Source of the DNA: Deminuibacter sp966424055
GTDB taxonomy: Bacteria > Bacteroidota > Bacteroidia > Chitinophagales > Chitinophagaceae
Assembly (NCBI GenBank): GCA_966424055.1
Contig: CBJLMB010000002.1
Span: forward strand, 310,001 to 374,000
DNA: 64,000 nucleotides
Direction of reading: 5' to 3'
The first letter of the stretch is position 1. Each line of letters opens with the position of its first letter. The notes under the pieces were generated by a model that saw nothing but the letters and a program-made list of their open reading frames with translations, made no database searches and had not been told where the DNA came from. The translations under genes and the position numbers were made by a program. Positions 7,878-16,636 of the stretch are shown here, piece by piece.

Positions 7878-9314
7878 TTGTTTCGCTTTACTGGTATCAA
7901 AGACTATCATAGCGCATTATTGAACGGTCAAACCACCTGTGTGGAGGCCGTTCATTATTATTTAGACAGGATCGGGCAACACAGTCAGCTGAATGCCTAT
8001 ATCGAAGTATTTGCCGGTGAAGCCCTGTCCCGTGCCGCTGTGCTGGATGCTGCTTTGCCCGGCCAGCAGAAACTGCAACCCCTTTACGGTGTTGTTGTGG
8101 GGATAAAAGATGTGATCAGCTATAAAGAACACCGCCTTACCGCCTCATCCAAGATCCTGGATGGATTTGTTTCACTATACCATGCCACCGCTGTTCAGAA
8201 ATTGCTCGATGCCGGTGCCATTATCATTGGCCGGCAGAACTGTGATGAATTTGCCATGGGCAGCAGTAATGAACATTCCGTATACGGCAATGTGCTGAAT
8301 GCTGCAGATACCACCCGTGTGCCGGGCGGCTCATCAGGCGGCTCTGCAGTAGCTGTACAGGCAGACCTGTGTATGATAAGCCTGGGCAGCGATACCGGCG
8401 GCTCTGTACGCCAACCAGCCGATTTTTGTGGTATTATTGGTTTAAAACCTTCCTACGGCCGTATTTCCCGCTATGGCTTGATCGCTTATGCCTCTTCTTT
8501 TGACCAGATCGGTATTTTTGGTAAGTATATCGATGATATTGCCATTACCCTTGAAAATATTGCAGGGGCAGATGAATTCGATAGCACCGTTAGCAATGAA
8601 CCTGTTCCTGCTTTCAGCCAGCTAGCGGAAATACCTTCCAACAAGTCTTATCGCGTCGCCTACTTCCGCCAGGTGCTTGAACATCCTGGTCTTGACCCAT
8701 TGATCAGGGAGCAACTACAGGGTTTTATAAAAAAATTAACAGAATCGGGCCATATTGTAGAAGCTATTGATTTTGAATATCTTGATTATGTAGTGCCAGC
8801 TTACTATGTGCTAACAACAGCAGAAGCTTCCAGCAATTTATCGCGCTATGATGGCGTTAAATACGGGTACAGATCGGCTGCAGCAAATACAGAACTGGCA
8901 GATTTTTATAAGCACAACCGCAGTGAGGGTTTTGGCAAAGAAGTTAAGCGCCGCATCATGCTGGGTACCTTTGTACTGAGTGCAGGTTATTACGATGCAT
9001 ATTTTACTAAAGCACAGCAGGTTAGGCAGTTATTAACCCGTAAAACCCAGGCGATATTCAAGGATTATGATGCCATTATTTCGCCTACCGTTCCCGCACC
9101 CGCTTTCCGGATCGGGGAAAAAAGTCACGACCCGATAGAGATGTTTTTGGGTGATATTTATACTGTTTTTGCCAACCTGGTGGGTATACCGGGTATTTCC
9201 CTCCCCTTATTTAAACATGCCTCTGGCATGCCTTTTGGTATTCAGGTGATGACTTCTCAAATGAATGAGTTAACTTTGCTGCACCTTTCCAAAAGACTAT
9301 TAGAATTAGTGTAG
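7878..9314 (+). CDS. gatA: Asp-tRNA(Asn)/Glu-tRNA(Gln) amidotransferase subunit A
   Basis: The 478-residue product is the amidase subunit of GatCAB, which converts Glu-tRNA(Gln) and Asp-tRNA(Asn) to the correct amidated forms. The amidase triad is visible: Lys77 (VGIKDVI), Ser152 (GGSSGGSAVAVQ) and Ser176 (DTGGSVRQP), at the positions expected for GatA. The start is TTG at 7878: an in-frame TAG at 7872 excludes anything upstream and no ATG lies before the conserved FxFTxIKDY segment. The TTG is part of TTAGCCTTTG, which itself looks like a degenerate -7 box. gatB and gatC are not in the window. Confidence 0.93.
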   Translation: MFRFTGIKDYHSALLNGQTTCVEAVHYYLDRIGQHSQLNAYIEVFAGEALSRAAVLDAALPGQQKLQPLYGVVVGIKDVISYKEHRLTASSKILDGFVSLYHATAVQKLLDAGAIIIGRQNCDEFAMGSSNEHSVYGNVLNAADTTRVPGGSSGGSAVAVQADLCMISLGSDTGGSVRQPADFCGIIGLKPSYGRISRYGLIAYASSFDQIGIFGKYIDDIAITLENIAGADEFDSTVSNEPVPAFSQLAEIPSNKSYRVAYFRQVLEHPGLDPLIREQLQGFIKKLTESGHIVEAIDFEYLDYVVPAYYVLTTAEASSNLSRYDGVKYGYRSAAANTELADFYKHNRSEGFGKEVKRRIMLGTFVLSAGYYDAYFTKAQQVRQLLTRKTQAIFKDYDAIISPTVPAPAFRIGEKSHDPIEMFLGDIYTVFANLVGIPGISLPLFKHASGMPFGIQVMTSQMNELTLLHLSKRLLELV

Positions 9315-9425
9315 AAGATTTGAGTTAGATTTTTAACAGACGAGCCAGGCGAACCGTAAGTACAAGCCTCCCCTTAAATGACCAAAACGGACTGGCGGAT
9401 GTAATCCCAATGAGTCAATCAATGT

Positions 9426-10604
9426 ATGTTTAGTAATTCAGCAGAATTATTAAGGGTACCTATTATTTCATCATTTAAAAAAAAGCAAGACTTGATGCAA
9501 GGAAAATTTTTTTCTGTGAAAGGATTCTTGTTGGCACACTTTGCCAAGTACCTGCTGGGAACGTTTACCTTACTAATTGCTAGTTTGACCATTATGTCAT
9601 TCACCAATGACAATAACAATGGGCCCGACCGCAAATCAGGGAAAGATTCTGCTGCATATATTAAAGGTTTCAGAAGCCTGTTCAATGGCGGTAACTACGA
9701 TCCCGCCAAGCCCTATCTTTTTCAGCTGAATCCCAAAGCCGTTTCGTTTGTTGAAAGCTATATCAGCCGCGAAAAACAAGATCTCGAAAAAATGCGTGAA
9801 TGGGGAAAACCCTATTTCAGTGTATTTGATAAAATACTTACCACATACGGTGTACCCAAAGAATTGAAATACCTGGCAGTGATTGAAAGCAACCTCAGCC
9901 AGCGGCTTACTTCCTGGGCTGGCGCGGTAGGGCCCTGGCAGCTGATGCCCGATGAGGCCAGGCGCTATGGGCTGAGGAAAACCGGCCGCCAGGGTGATGA
10001 AAGAATGGACTTTGCCAAAAGCACCGAAGTGGCCGCCCAGATACTGAAAGAGCTATATGATGAATTTGGCGACTGGCTGCTGGTTATAGCCGCCTATAAT
10101 GGTGGTGTGGGCCGGGTAAAACAGGCGATCCGCAAGGCCGACAGCCGGAATTTCTGGGATCTGCAAAACTATCTCCCCGAAGAAACCCGCAATCATGTAA
10201 AAAAATTTATTGCCACGCATTATGTATTTGAAGGCGGTGGCGGCTGGACTACCATGACAGCAGAGGAAACCGCTTTCCAGAAAGCCAATATCCAGGCAAT
10301 GATGAGCACACCCAGGCTGTCTGATATCGATTTGAAAAATACTGCCATCATACAACTGAAAGGCAAATACAATGCAGCAGTGATCAGCAAAAACCTGTTG
10401 CTCGATTTAAATGAATTCAACCGGCTGAATCCGGGGTTTGATAAAGCGATTTCTGAAGGCAAAACCTACCAGCTGCGTTTGCCCAGTGATAAACTGCCCG
10501 TATTCCAGGCGAGAAAGCAGGAAATACTGCAGGAATGCGTACAACAACTGATGCAGCAGGGACATATGCCTTTACAGGACGCGACTGTTAAAGCAAATGC
10601 CTGA
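9426..10604 (+). CDS. Membrane-anchored lytic transglycosylase (SLT domain, MltD-like)
   Basis: The 392-residue protein has an N-terminal membrane segment at about 32-60 and a lytic transglycosylase (SLT/GH23) domain at roughly 125-270. The catalytic Glu154 lies in VIESNLSQ, followed by GAVGPWQLMP, AAYNGGVGRV and NYLPEETRNHVKKF, all hallmarks of MltD-type enzymes that cleave peptidoglycan to 1,6-anhydromuropeptides. The C-terminal region (AVISKNLLLDLNEFNRLNPG) looks like a single degenerate LysM repeat. An alternative ATG at 9495 would shorten it by 23 residues and still keep the membrane segment; the longer form is reported. It stands alone, 111 bp after gatA. Confidence 0.88.
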   Translation: MFSNSAELLRVPIISSFKKKQDLMQGKFFSVKGFLLAHFAKYLLGTFTLLIASLTIMSFTNDNNNGPDRKSGKDSAAYIKGFRSLFNGGNYDPAKPYLFQLNPKAVSFVESYISREKQDLEKMREWGKPYFSVFDKILTTYGVPKELKYLAVIESNLSQRLTSWAGAVGPWQLMPDEARRYGLRKTGRQGDERMDFAKSTEVAAQILKELYDEFGDWLLVIAAYNGGVGRVKQAIRKADSRNFWDLQNYLPEETRNHVKKFIATHYVFEGGGGWTTMTAEETAFQKANIQAMMSTPRLSDIDLKNTAIIQLKGKYNAAVISKNLLLDLNEFNRLNPGFDKAISEGKTYQLRLPSDKLPVFQARKQEILQECVQQLMQQGHMPLQDATVKANA

Positions 10605-10651
10605 TAAAGCATCGTTCACAACACGGTAAAATATTTCTCCTGTGGAAAACT

Positions 10652-10682
10652 AAAAAGCCTTGCTTATTGCAGGGCTTTTTTT
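10652..10682. terminator. Bidirectional terminator between the transglycosylase gene and pabB
   Basis: AAAAAGCC..TGC and GCAGGGCTTTTT form a 12-bp stem with one G-T pair and a 5-nt loop, with A and T runs on either side. It overlaps the pabB stop codon and serves both convergent genes. Confidence 0.8.
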
Positions 10683-11944
10683 ATGGCTGCCGCTTTTAGC
10701 AGGCATTCTTCATATTCCTTCTGTGGGTCGCTGTAAAAAGTGATGCCACCGCCTACCTGGTAGCCCAGGTAATGCGTTTGAGCATTGTACAGCAGGCTGC
10801 GGATGACCACATTAAAATCGAAATCATTATCAGGACTGATATAGCCTACAGCGCCAGAGTAAATACCTCTTCTGCTTTGCTCATAACGGTCAATAAGTTC
10901 CATTACCCTTTTCTTGGGTGCACCTGTCATAGAGCCCATGGGAAAGCAGGCCCGCAATATCGAATCGAAGGGTGTGCTTTTTTTCAGCCGGCCCCGCACT
11001 GTTGAAATCAGCTGGTGCACCTGCGGAAAGCTGTACACCCCAAATAATTCTTCCACTTCCACAGAGCCTTCTTCGCATATCCTGCTAAGGTCGTTGCGTA
11101 CAAGATCAACGACCATTACATTTTCACTTCTGTCTTTGCTGCTGTGGTACAATGCCTGTTTCAGCTGCTCATCGTGCCGTGCATCCTGCAGGTCTCTTTT
11201 ACTGGTGCCTTTAATGGGTTGTGAAATGATCTCCTGTCCCTGCTTATACAAAAAACGTTCGGGGCTTGCGCAAAGCAGCATCGCATCCTGCACTTTATAA
11301 TATGCGGCAAAAGGAGTAGGGGAAAGCGTTGTAAGCTTGAGGTAAGTTGCCAGCGGATCGATAACAGCCTCCGTATAAAATTCCTGGCAAAAATTGATCT
11401 CGTAACAATCGCCACGCAGGATATGTTGCTGCAGGGCTTTTATAGATTCGAGATAAATTTCTTTACTGATCCTTGGCGTGAATGCCGGTGTTACTGCGGG
11501 GGCGCCTGCTGCAGCCGGCTGCTGCCAGCTGATATCGGCGAACACTGTGCCGGGTTCGATACCGAGTGTTTCGATGGTAGCAGTGTGGGTATCCAGTGCA
11601 ATTACTGTAGCCGGTTGAAAAAGAAAAATAGCGGGAAAGCCCGCGGCATCTGTATACTGTGAAGGCTGCCCTGTTATATCGTTTTTAAGTTCGTAGCTGA
11701 AATGCCCGAACAGCCAGTCTTTATGCTGTTGCAGAAAAGCAGCAAGGCCATTCAATGCCTGTTGTGCGGGGGTATAAACATGCACTGCATCTGCGGCCAG
11801 CAGGCATTCATAGCGCTGGCTGGTGTGGTGATAGCCGTGGTTGTCCAGAAAACAACAAATGTTGAACCGGTTGGCCCAGCTCAACATTTGTCTTTTGAAA
11901 AGTTCAAAGTCAGTTATCGGAAAAGAAGCCCTTTGTCTTTGCAC
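10664..11944 (-). CDS. pabB: Aminodeoxychorismate synthase component I
   Basis: The 426-residue product belongs to the chorismate-binding family (TrpE/PabB). The PIKGT motif, with Lys where anthranilate synthases have Ala, marks aminodeoxychorismate synthase, which makes 4-amino-4-deoxychorismate for folate synthesis. Other conserved stretches are ILRGDCYEINFCQ, DRSENVMVVDLVRNDLSRIC, FPMGSMTGAPKKRVMELI and the C-terminal GGGITFYSDP. No partner glutaminase (PabA/TrpG) or lyase (PabC) is adjacent. The ATG at 11944 gives a normal N-terminus. The gene for the acidic protein lies just upstream, 18 bp from it on the same strand. Confidence 0.92.
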   Translation of the reverse strand: MQRQRASFPITDFELFKRQMLSWANRFNICCFLDNHGYHHTSQRYECLLAADAVHVYTPAQQALNGLAAFLQQHKDWLFGHFSYELKNDITGQPSQYTDAAGFPAIFLFQPATVIALDTHTATIETLGIEPGTVFADISWQQPAAAGAPAVTPAFTPRISKEIYLESIKALQQHILRGDCYEINFCQEFYTEAVIDPLATYLKLTTLSPTPFAAYYKVQDAMLLCASPERFLYKQGQEIISQPIKGTSKRDLQDARHDEQLKQALYHSSKDRSENVMVVDLVRNDLSRICEEGSVEVEELFGVYSFPQVHQLISTVRGRLKKSTPFDSILRACFPMGSMTGAPKKRVMELIDRYEQSRRGIYSGAVGYISPDNDFDFNVVIRSLLYNAQTHYLGYQVGGGITFYSDPQKEYEECLLKAAAIKKALQ

Positions 11945-11962
11945 AATACAATACCTGACGAA

Positions 11963-12403
11963 TTAGAAATCGTCATCTTCATCATCATTGAATTCATTGT
12001 CGTTGAAGAGATCAAATTCTTTGAAGTCTTCATCTATCTTAAAATCATCCTCCTCTTCGCCTTTTTTACTGCTGGTGCCTGATTTCTTTCCCTTTGATTT
12101 AGGAATATCAAATTCATCGAAATCGGGATCCCAGTTATCATCCTCTTCGGCTTTGTTCCAATCATCATCTTCTTCATCTAAGTCATCATCATCATCGTCA
12201 TCGTCATCATCATCTTTTGATTTCTTAGATGCAGCTTTGGATGGTTTTTTAGAGGAGGGTTTTACATCCTCATCATCATCCAGATCATCATCATCATCGT
12301 CTGCCTGTTGTTGCGACTTGGGGGATGGGTTCTCTTCACTGCCCTTTTCTGGTGCAGGTTTGCGACCGGTTGTTTTTTTCTCTTTATCAGATTTTGCTGC
12401 CAT
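11963..12403 (-). CDS. Aspartate-run, strongly acidic protein of unknown function
   Basis: The 146-residue product is a charged, low-complexity protein. A lysine-rich N-terminus (about 1-30) is followed by Asp tracts of 6, 3 and 11 residues separated by a Lys/Ser segment. The C-terminal third alternates acidic and aromatic residues (DNWDPDFDEFDIP, EDFKEFDLFND) and ends in DDEDDDF. There is no signal peptide or membrane segment, and it is expected to be disordered. The GAT repeats (ATC on the plus strand) form an imperfect trinucleotide tract near 12181-12212. I recognise no domain. The acidic/aromatic tail is reminiscent of histone-chaperone or DNA-mimic tails, but that is speculation. It lies between purA and pabB on the same strand. 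Confidence 0.75.
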   Translation of the reverse strand: MAAKSDKEKKTTGRKPAPEKGSEENPSPKSQQQADDDDDDLDDDEDVKPSSKKPSKAASKKSKDDDDDDDDDDDLDEEDDDWNKAEEDDNWDPDFDEFDIPKSKGKKSGTSSKKGEEEDDFKIDEDFKEFDLFNDNEFNDDEDDDF

Positions 12404-12504
12404 AGTCCGTGAAAATTAACTGCCGTAAAATTTCAACGAGTTTTTTAATCAACAAAAAAAATTTTTAGCGCACAAATTCAATGCCTGACTAATACCGGAC
12501 CAGA

Positions 12505-13767
12505 TTATAATCCGATCAGCTGATCCCTGCCCGGGCCATTGGAAACGAACCTGGTAGGCACCCCGGTATATTCATTGATAAATTTAATATAAGATGACAT
12601 ATCAGCGGGCAATGCTGCTGCCTCTTTTATTTTGGTGGTATCCGTATGCCAGCCTTTCAGTGCCTGGTATACCGGTTCAATATCCAGTTTGCTCATCTGG
12701 AAGGGTACTTCCCTGGTTTCCTTGCCATTGATTTTATAGGCGGTACAAACATTCAAGTCTTCGAATGCGTCCAGTACATCGGCTTTGGTCATTACTACCT
12801 GTGTAACACCATTGATCATACAGGTATATTTCAGGGCTACCAGGTCGATCCAGCCGCAGCGGCGGGGGCGGCCGGTGGTGGCACCGAATTCATTTCCAAT
12901 ACGGCGCAGTTCTTCGCCGGTGGCATCGAACAGTTCTGTAGGGAAGGGGCCGCCGCCTACACGGGTACAATAGGCTTTGGTAACACCCATTACCTGGTTG
13001 ATTTTCTGGGGAGCAACACCCAGGCCGGTACAAACACCTGCCGAAATAGTATTGGAAGAAGTGACAAACGGGTAGGTGCCAAAATCAATATCCAGCATGG
13101 CTGCCTGGGCACCTTCTGCCAGTACCTTTTTACCCTGGCTGATATAATTGTTGACAAAATATTCGCCGTTCACCACGTTCAGGCTGCGCAGCAGTTCCAG
13201 GGCTTCAAAGAAATCTTCTTCCCAGCTGGTGATATCTTCAGTGAAATGAAAATTGTCCAGTAATTTCTGGTGCTTCAGGCGCAGTTTGATATATTGGGTG
13301 GTAAAATTCTTATCGAGCAGGTCGCCTACACGAAGCGCATTACGGCCTGTTTTGTCCATATAAGCAGGACCAATGCCTTTGAGGGTAGAGCCTATTTTAC
13401 CTTCACCTTTAGACAGCTCAGAGGCTTTGTCCAATGCCCGGTGTGTAGGTAATATCAGGTTGGTTCTTTCGGAGATAAACAGGTTTTTTTTCACATCGAT
13501 GCCGAAAGAGGCCACGGTATCGCATTCTTTTTTCAGTGTTACAGGGTCCAGCACCACGCCGCCACCGATGATATTAACGGTGTTCTGGTGAAAAATGCCG
13601 GAGGGGATCTGGTGCAGTACAACTTTTTTATCGCCTACATACAAAGTATGACCTGCATTGGGACCGCCCTGGAAACGGGCAACAATATCGTAATTGGGTG
13701 CAAAATAGTCCACTATTTTGCCTTTACCCTCATCGCCCCACTGCAAACCAAGAATTACGTCAACCAT
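12505..13767 (-). CDS. purA: Adenylosuccinate synthetase
   Basis: The 420-residue enzyme catalyses the GTP-dependent joining of IMP and aspartate, the first committed step to AMP. The N-terminus MVDVILGLQWGDEGKGK carries the P-loop-like motif with catalytic Asp12, and His40 lies in GGPNAGHTL. Later conserved parts include GPAYMDK and TGRPRRCGWIDLV. The frame is open further upstream to 13884, but homology puts the start at 13767. A TATTTTTG box lies 27-34 bp before this ATG on the same strand. Confidence 0.97.
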   Translation of the reverse strand: MVDVILGLQWGDEGKGKIVDYFAPNYDIVARFQGGPNAGHTLYVGDKKVVLHQIPSGIFHQNTVNIIGGGVVLDPVTLKKECDTVASFGIDVKKNLFISERTNLILPTHRALDKASELSKGEGKIGSTLKGIGPAYMDKTGRNALRVGDLLDKNFTTQYIKLRLKHQKLLDNFHFTEDITSWEEDFFEALELLRSLNVVNGEYFVNNYISQGKKVLAEGAQAAMLDIDFGTYPFVTSSNTISAGVCTGLGVAPQKINQVMGVTKAYCTRVGGGPFPTELFDATGEELRRIGNEFGATTGRPRRCGWIDLVALKYTCMINGVTQVVMTKADVLDAFEDLNVCTAYKINGKETREVPFQMSKLDIEPVYQALKGWHTDTTKIKEAAALPADMSSYIKFINEYTGVPTRFVSNGPGRDQLIGL

Positions 13768-14078
13768 TGAATTGAATTTTTGAAAATGAGTGGCAAAAAT
13801 AATCAGTAAGCCCCGTTGATGGTGTGCAATTATGGAAAAAAAGGCAATTAATTTTAACGGGCTGCACAGTATTCCATGGAACAATAACGGGTGTTAGTGT
13901 GCCGGGGCGGCAGCTATTGTTTTAGCCCGGGATACCCGCCTTTGCAGCCGGCGGAACAAGCCGGGTACAGTATACAAGCACTGTCAGTATCTGTAATACC
14001 CATGCCAGGAAAACAGCCGGTCTTCCATCGCAACTGCCCGGCGGGGGTAATGCGAATATGTACAATTGCCGGGAAAGG
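13768..14078 (-). promoter_or_regulatory. Intergenic region with putative purA promoter
   Basis: This 311-bp gap between the RelA/SpoT gene and purA has no ORF of note. On the minus strand, TATTTTTG at 13801-13794 fits the -7 box of purA; the nearest TTG upstream is 25 bp away, rather far. The rest is GC-rich and I see no terminator or conserved structure in it. Confidence 0.5.
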
Positions 14079-16340
14079 TTATTCCGTATCAAACCGGTCA
14101 ACTGTTTGAATACCATCCAGCTGTTTCAGTTTTATCACCAGTTCATCGAGTTCTTCCTTGTCGTGCACAAACACTTTAATAGAACCCTGGAACAATCCTT
14201 CTTTTGATTCGATGGTGAGTGCCGAAATATTGATGCGCATTTCACCGCTGATCACATTGGTGATCTTATTGATCACACCTACATCATCCATCCCCACGAT
14301 CTTGATACCAGTAAGGAAGGATATTTCCTTGTTCTTGGCCCATTTGGTTTTCACAATGCGGTGACCATAATTGGCCATCATCTGGGCGGCGTTGGGGCAG
14401 TTGGTGCGGTGTATGATCAACCCCTTGCCGGTACTTACAAAACCAAATACGTCATCACCCGGAATAGGGTTACAGCATTTGGCCAGGGAGTACATGATCT
14501 TATCGCTGCTTTCCCCAAAAATGATGAGCTCTGAATCTTTTTTATTCGGCTTGTATTCTGTTGCGGTATCCTGTTTAGCGGGCAGCTCAACAGCGGGTTT
14601 CAGCGGTTTGGGTTGTTCCAGTTTATCGCCCAGCAGATGAAATTCTTTCAGCTCCTTCAGGTCGATCATTTTAACAGCCACATTGTAAAACAGGTCGAGC
14701 TGTGAGGGCACTTTGTAAAAATTAACCAGTTCATCAATATTGTACTGGTTGAAAGCGGCACCGATGCCTTCCAGTTTGCGCTGAACAATGTATTTGCCAT
14801 CTTCGGCAATTTTTCTTTTTTCTTCTTTCAGCGCGTCTTTGATCTTGCTTTTGGCCTTTGCTGTTACTACCAGGTTCAGCCAGTCTTCAGTGGGTTTTTG
14901 CTTATTGCTGGTGATAATTTCCACCTGGTCGCCGCTGCGCAGTTTATGGCTGATGGGTACCAGTTTATGGTTCACTTTAGCGCCGATGCACTTGCTGCCG
15001 ATGGCAGAGTGAATAGCGAAAGCAAAATCCAGTGCGGTAGAGCCAACAGGCAGCATTTTAACATCGCCTTTCGGCGTATATACATAAATTTCCTCGGCAA
15101 GAAAACTGGTTTTGAAATCCTGTAGAAAATCCACGCTGTCGGTATCCTGGCTGCTGATGACCTCGCGTATTTGCGTAAACCATTTATCGAAACGGTCTTC
15201 ATCATTGCTGCCTTCTTTGTATTTGAAGTGGGCAGCAAGCCCTTTTTCGGCAATTTCATTCATCCGCTTGGTGCGTATCTGTACTTCCACCCATTTACCC
15301 TGTGGGCCCATCACCGTGGTATGCAGGGCCTCATAGCCATTGCTTTTAGGATTGCTGAGCCAGTCGCGCAGGCGTTCGGGAGAAGGGGTATATTCATCTG
15401 TAATAAGTGAATACACTTTCCAGCATTCTTCTTTTTCTTTTTCCGGTGTGGAATTGAGGATCACCCTGATGGCGAACAGATCGTACACTTCTTCAAAAGC
15501 AACGCCTTTTTTCCTGATCTTATTCCAGATAGAATGGATGCTTTTCGGGCGGCCATATATTTCAAAATCGAACCCAGCCCTGGTAAGTTTTTCGCGGATG
15601 GGTTTGATGAATTCGTTGATATAGCGTGTTCTTTCCCGTTTTGTTTCGGCCAGTTTGCGGGCTATTTCTTTATACTGTTCCGGCTCCATGTATTTCATGG
15701 AGAGGTCTTCCAGCTCGGTTTTAATATTGTACAAACCCATGCGGTGTGCAAGGGGGGCATATACCCAAATGGTTTCACTGGCTATTTTCAGCTGCTTTTC
15801 GCGCTTCATGAAATCGAGGGTGCGCATATTGTGCAGCCTGTCGGCCAGTTTGATCAGTATTACCCTGGGGTCGTCGGTAAGCGTGAGCAGTATTTTTTTG
15901 AAATTTTCTGCCTGCTGACTGCTATTGGTATCGATGACATTGGAAATCTTGGTAAGCCCGTCCACGATACGGGCAATTTCGCTGCCGAACTCCCGTTCCA
16001 GGTCTTCCAGGCTGATATCTGTATCTTCTACTGTATCATGCAGCAGGGCACAGATGGTAGACCGTACACCCAGGCCTATTTCTTCTACGCAGATGCGTGC
16101 AACAGCCAGTGGGTGCAATATATAAGGCTCCCCGCTTTTGCGGCGCATGGTTTTATGTGCTTCGGCAGCCATTTCAAAGGCCACACGAACCAGTTCTTTA
16201 TCGCCGCGTTTCAGTTTCGGTCTTAATGCCCTCAGCAGGGCACGGTATTGCCTGAGGATTTCCTTGCGTTCCTGCTCTTCGGTCAGGGTATACCTGGGTA
16301 AATTATTGTTTTCTGCTACGGTTACTTGCGCTTGCTGCAT
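14079..16340 (-). CDS. RelA/SpoT family bifunctional (p)ppGpp synthetase/hydrolase
   Basis: The 753-residue protein makes and degrades the stringent-response alarmone. An N-terminal HD domain (about 50-200) keeps the hydrolase motif LLHDTVEDTD and the downstream DRLHNMRT. The synthetase domain follows (about 235-350; RPKSIHSIWNKI and YDLFAIRVIL), then a TGS domain (about 400-465; VYTPKGDVKMLPVGSTALDFA), a helical/zinc-finger region with CCNPIPGDDV, and a C-terminal ACT domain. An intact HD motif indicates a dual-function Rsh rather than a synthetase-only RelA. A TAAATTCG sequence at 16356-16349 could be its -7 box, only 9 bp before the ATG. Confidence 0.94.
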   Translation of the reverse strand: MQQAQVTVAENNNLPRYTLTEEQERKEILRQYRALLRALRPKLKRGDKELVRVAFEMAAEAHKTMRRKSGEPYILHPLAVARICVEEIGLGVRSTICALLHDTVEDTDISLEDLEREFGSEIARIVDGLTKISNVIDTNSSQQAENFKKILLTLTDDPRVILIKLADRLHNMRTLDFMKREKQLKIASETIWVYAPLAHRMGLYNIKTELEDLSMKYMEPEQYKEIARKLAETKRERTRYINEFIKPIREKLTRAGFDFEIYGRPKSIHSIWNKIRKKGVAFEEVYDLFAIRVILNSTPEKEKEECWKVYSLITDEYTPSPERLRDWLSNPKSNGYEALHTTVMGPQGKWVEVQIRTKRMNEIAEKGLAAHFKYKEGSNDEDRFDKWFTQIREVISSQDTDSVDFLQDFKTSFLAEEIYVYTPKGDVKMLPVGSTALDFAFAIHSAIGSKCIGAKVNHKLVPISHKLRSGDQVEIITSNKQKPTEDWLNLVVTAKAKSKIKDALKEEKRKIAEDGKYIVQRKLEGIGAAFNQYNIDELVNFYKVPSQLDLFYNVAVKMIDLKELKEFHLLGDKLEQPKPLKPAVELPAKQDTATEYKPNKKDSELIIFGESSDKIMYSLAKCCNPIPGDDVFGFVSTGKGLIIHRTNCPNAAQMMANYGHRIVKTKWAKNKEISFLTGIKIVGMDDVGVINKITNVISGEMRINISALTIESKEGLFQGSIKVFVHDKEELDELVIKLKQLDGIQTVDRFDTE

Positions 16341-16597
16341 ATCTGAAACGAATTTACGTAAAAACGGGCGGAAAGCAGGGCCGATTCATCCCCTGCGCTT
16401 TATAGTGAAGCTGGCATAATAAAAAAATGTCATTTGAATTTGACCGGGTTATACAATTGTCGCCTCCTGCTAACAGTTGCTGTATGCAGCATTGTTAAAA
16501 TTATTCCCGCTATGGCCAGCTTGCTGCAGGAAGCTGCTCAACCCATTGTGCTGCAATAACCTGAATGTAAAGGAATAGGTATTTATGATCTGCGGTG

Positions 16598-16627
16598 TTT
16601 GGGCGACAATGAAGTTTGTTACCTTTG
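16598..16627 (+). promoter_or_regulatory. Promoter of the ABC exporter gene
   Basis: TTTG at 16598-16601, 18 bp spacer and TACCTTTG at 16620-16627 form a near-ideal Bacteroidota promoter. It shows that the TTG at 16616 is promoter sequence, not a start codon. Confidence 0.8.
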
Positions 16628-16636
16628 ACCTTTACC

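Noticed and set aside
9315..9425. tRNA or promoter in the gatA-transglycosylase gap
   Set aside because: No cloverleaf pairing and no TAnnTTTG box at a useful distance.
11988..12419. Serine-rich plus-strand ORF opposite the acidic protein
   Set aside because: Poly-Ser is the reverse of Asp codons (GAT/ATC repeat); the minus-strand frame has a sensible start and tail.
13768..13884. Longer purA start at 13884
   Set aside because: The extension is not conserved in PurA and runs through the probable promoter.
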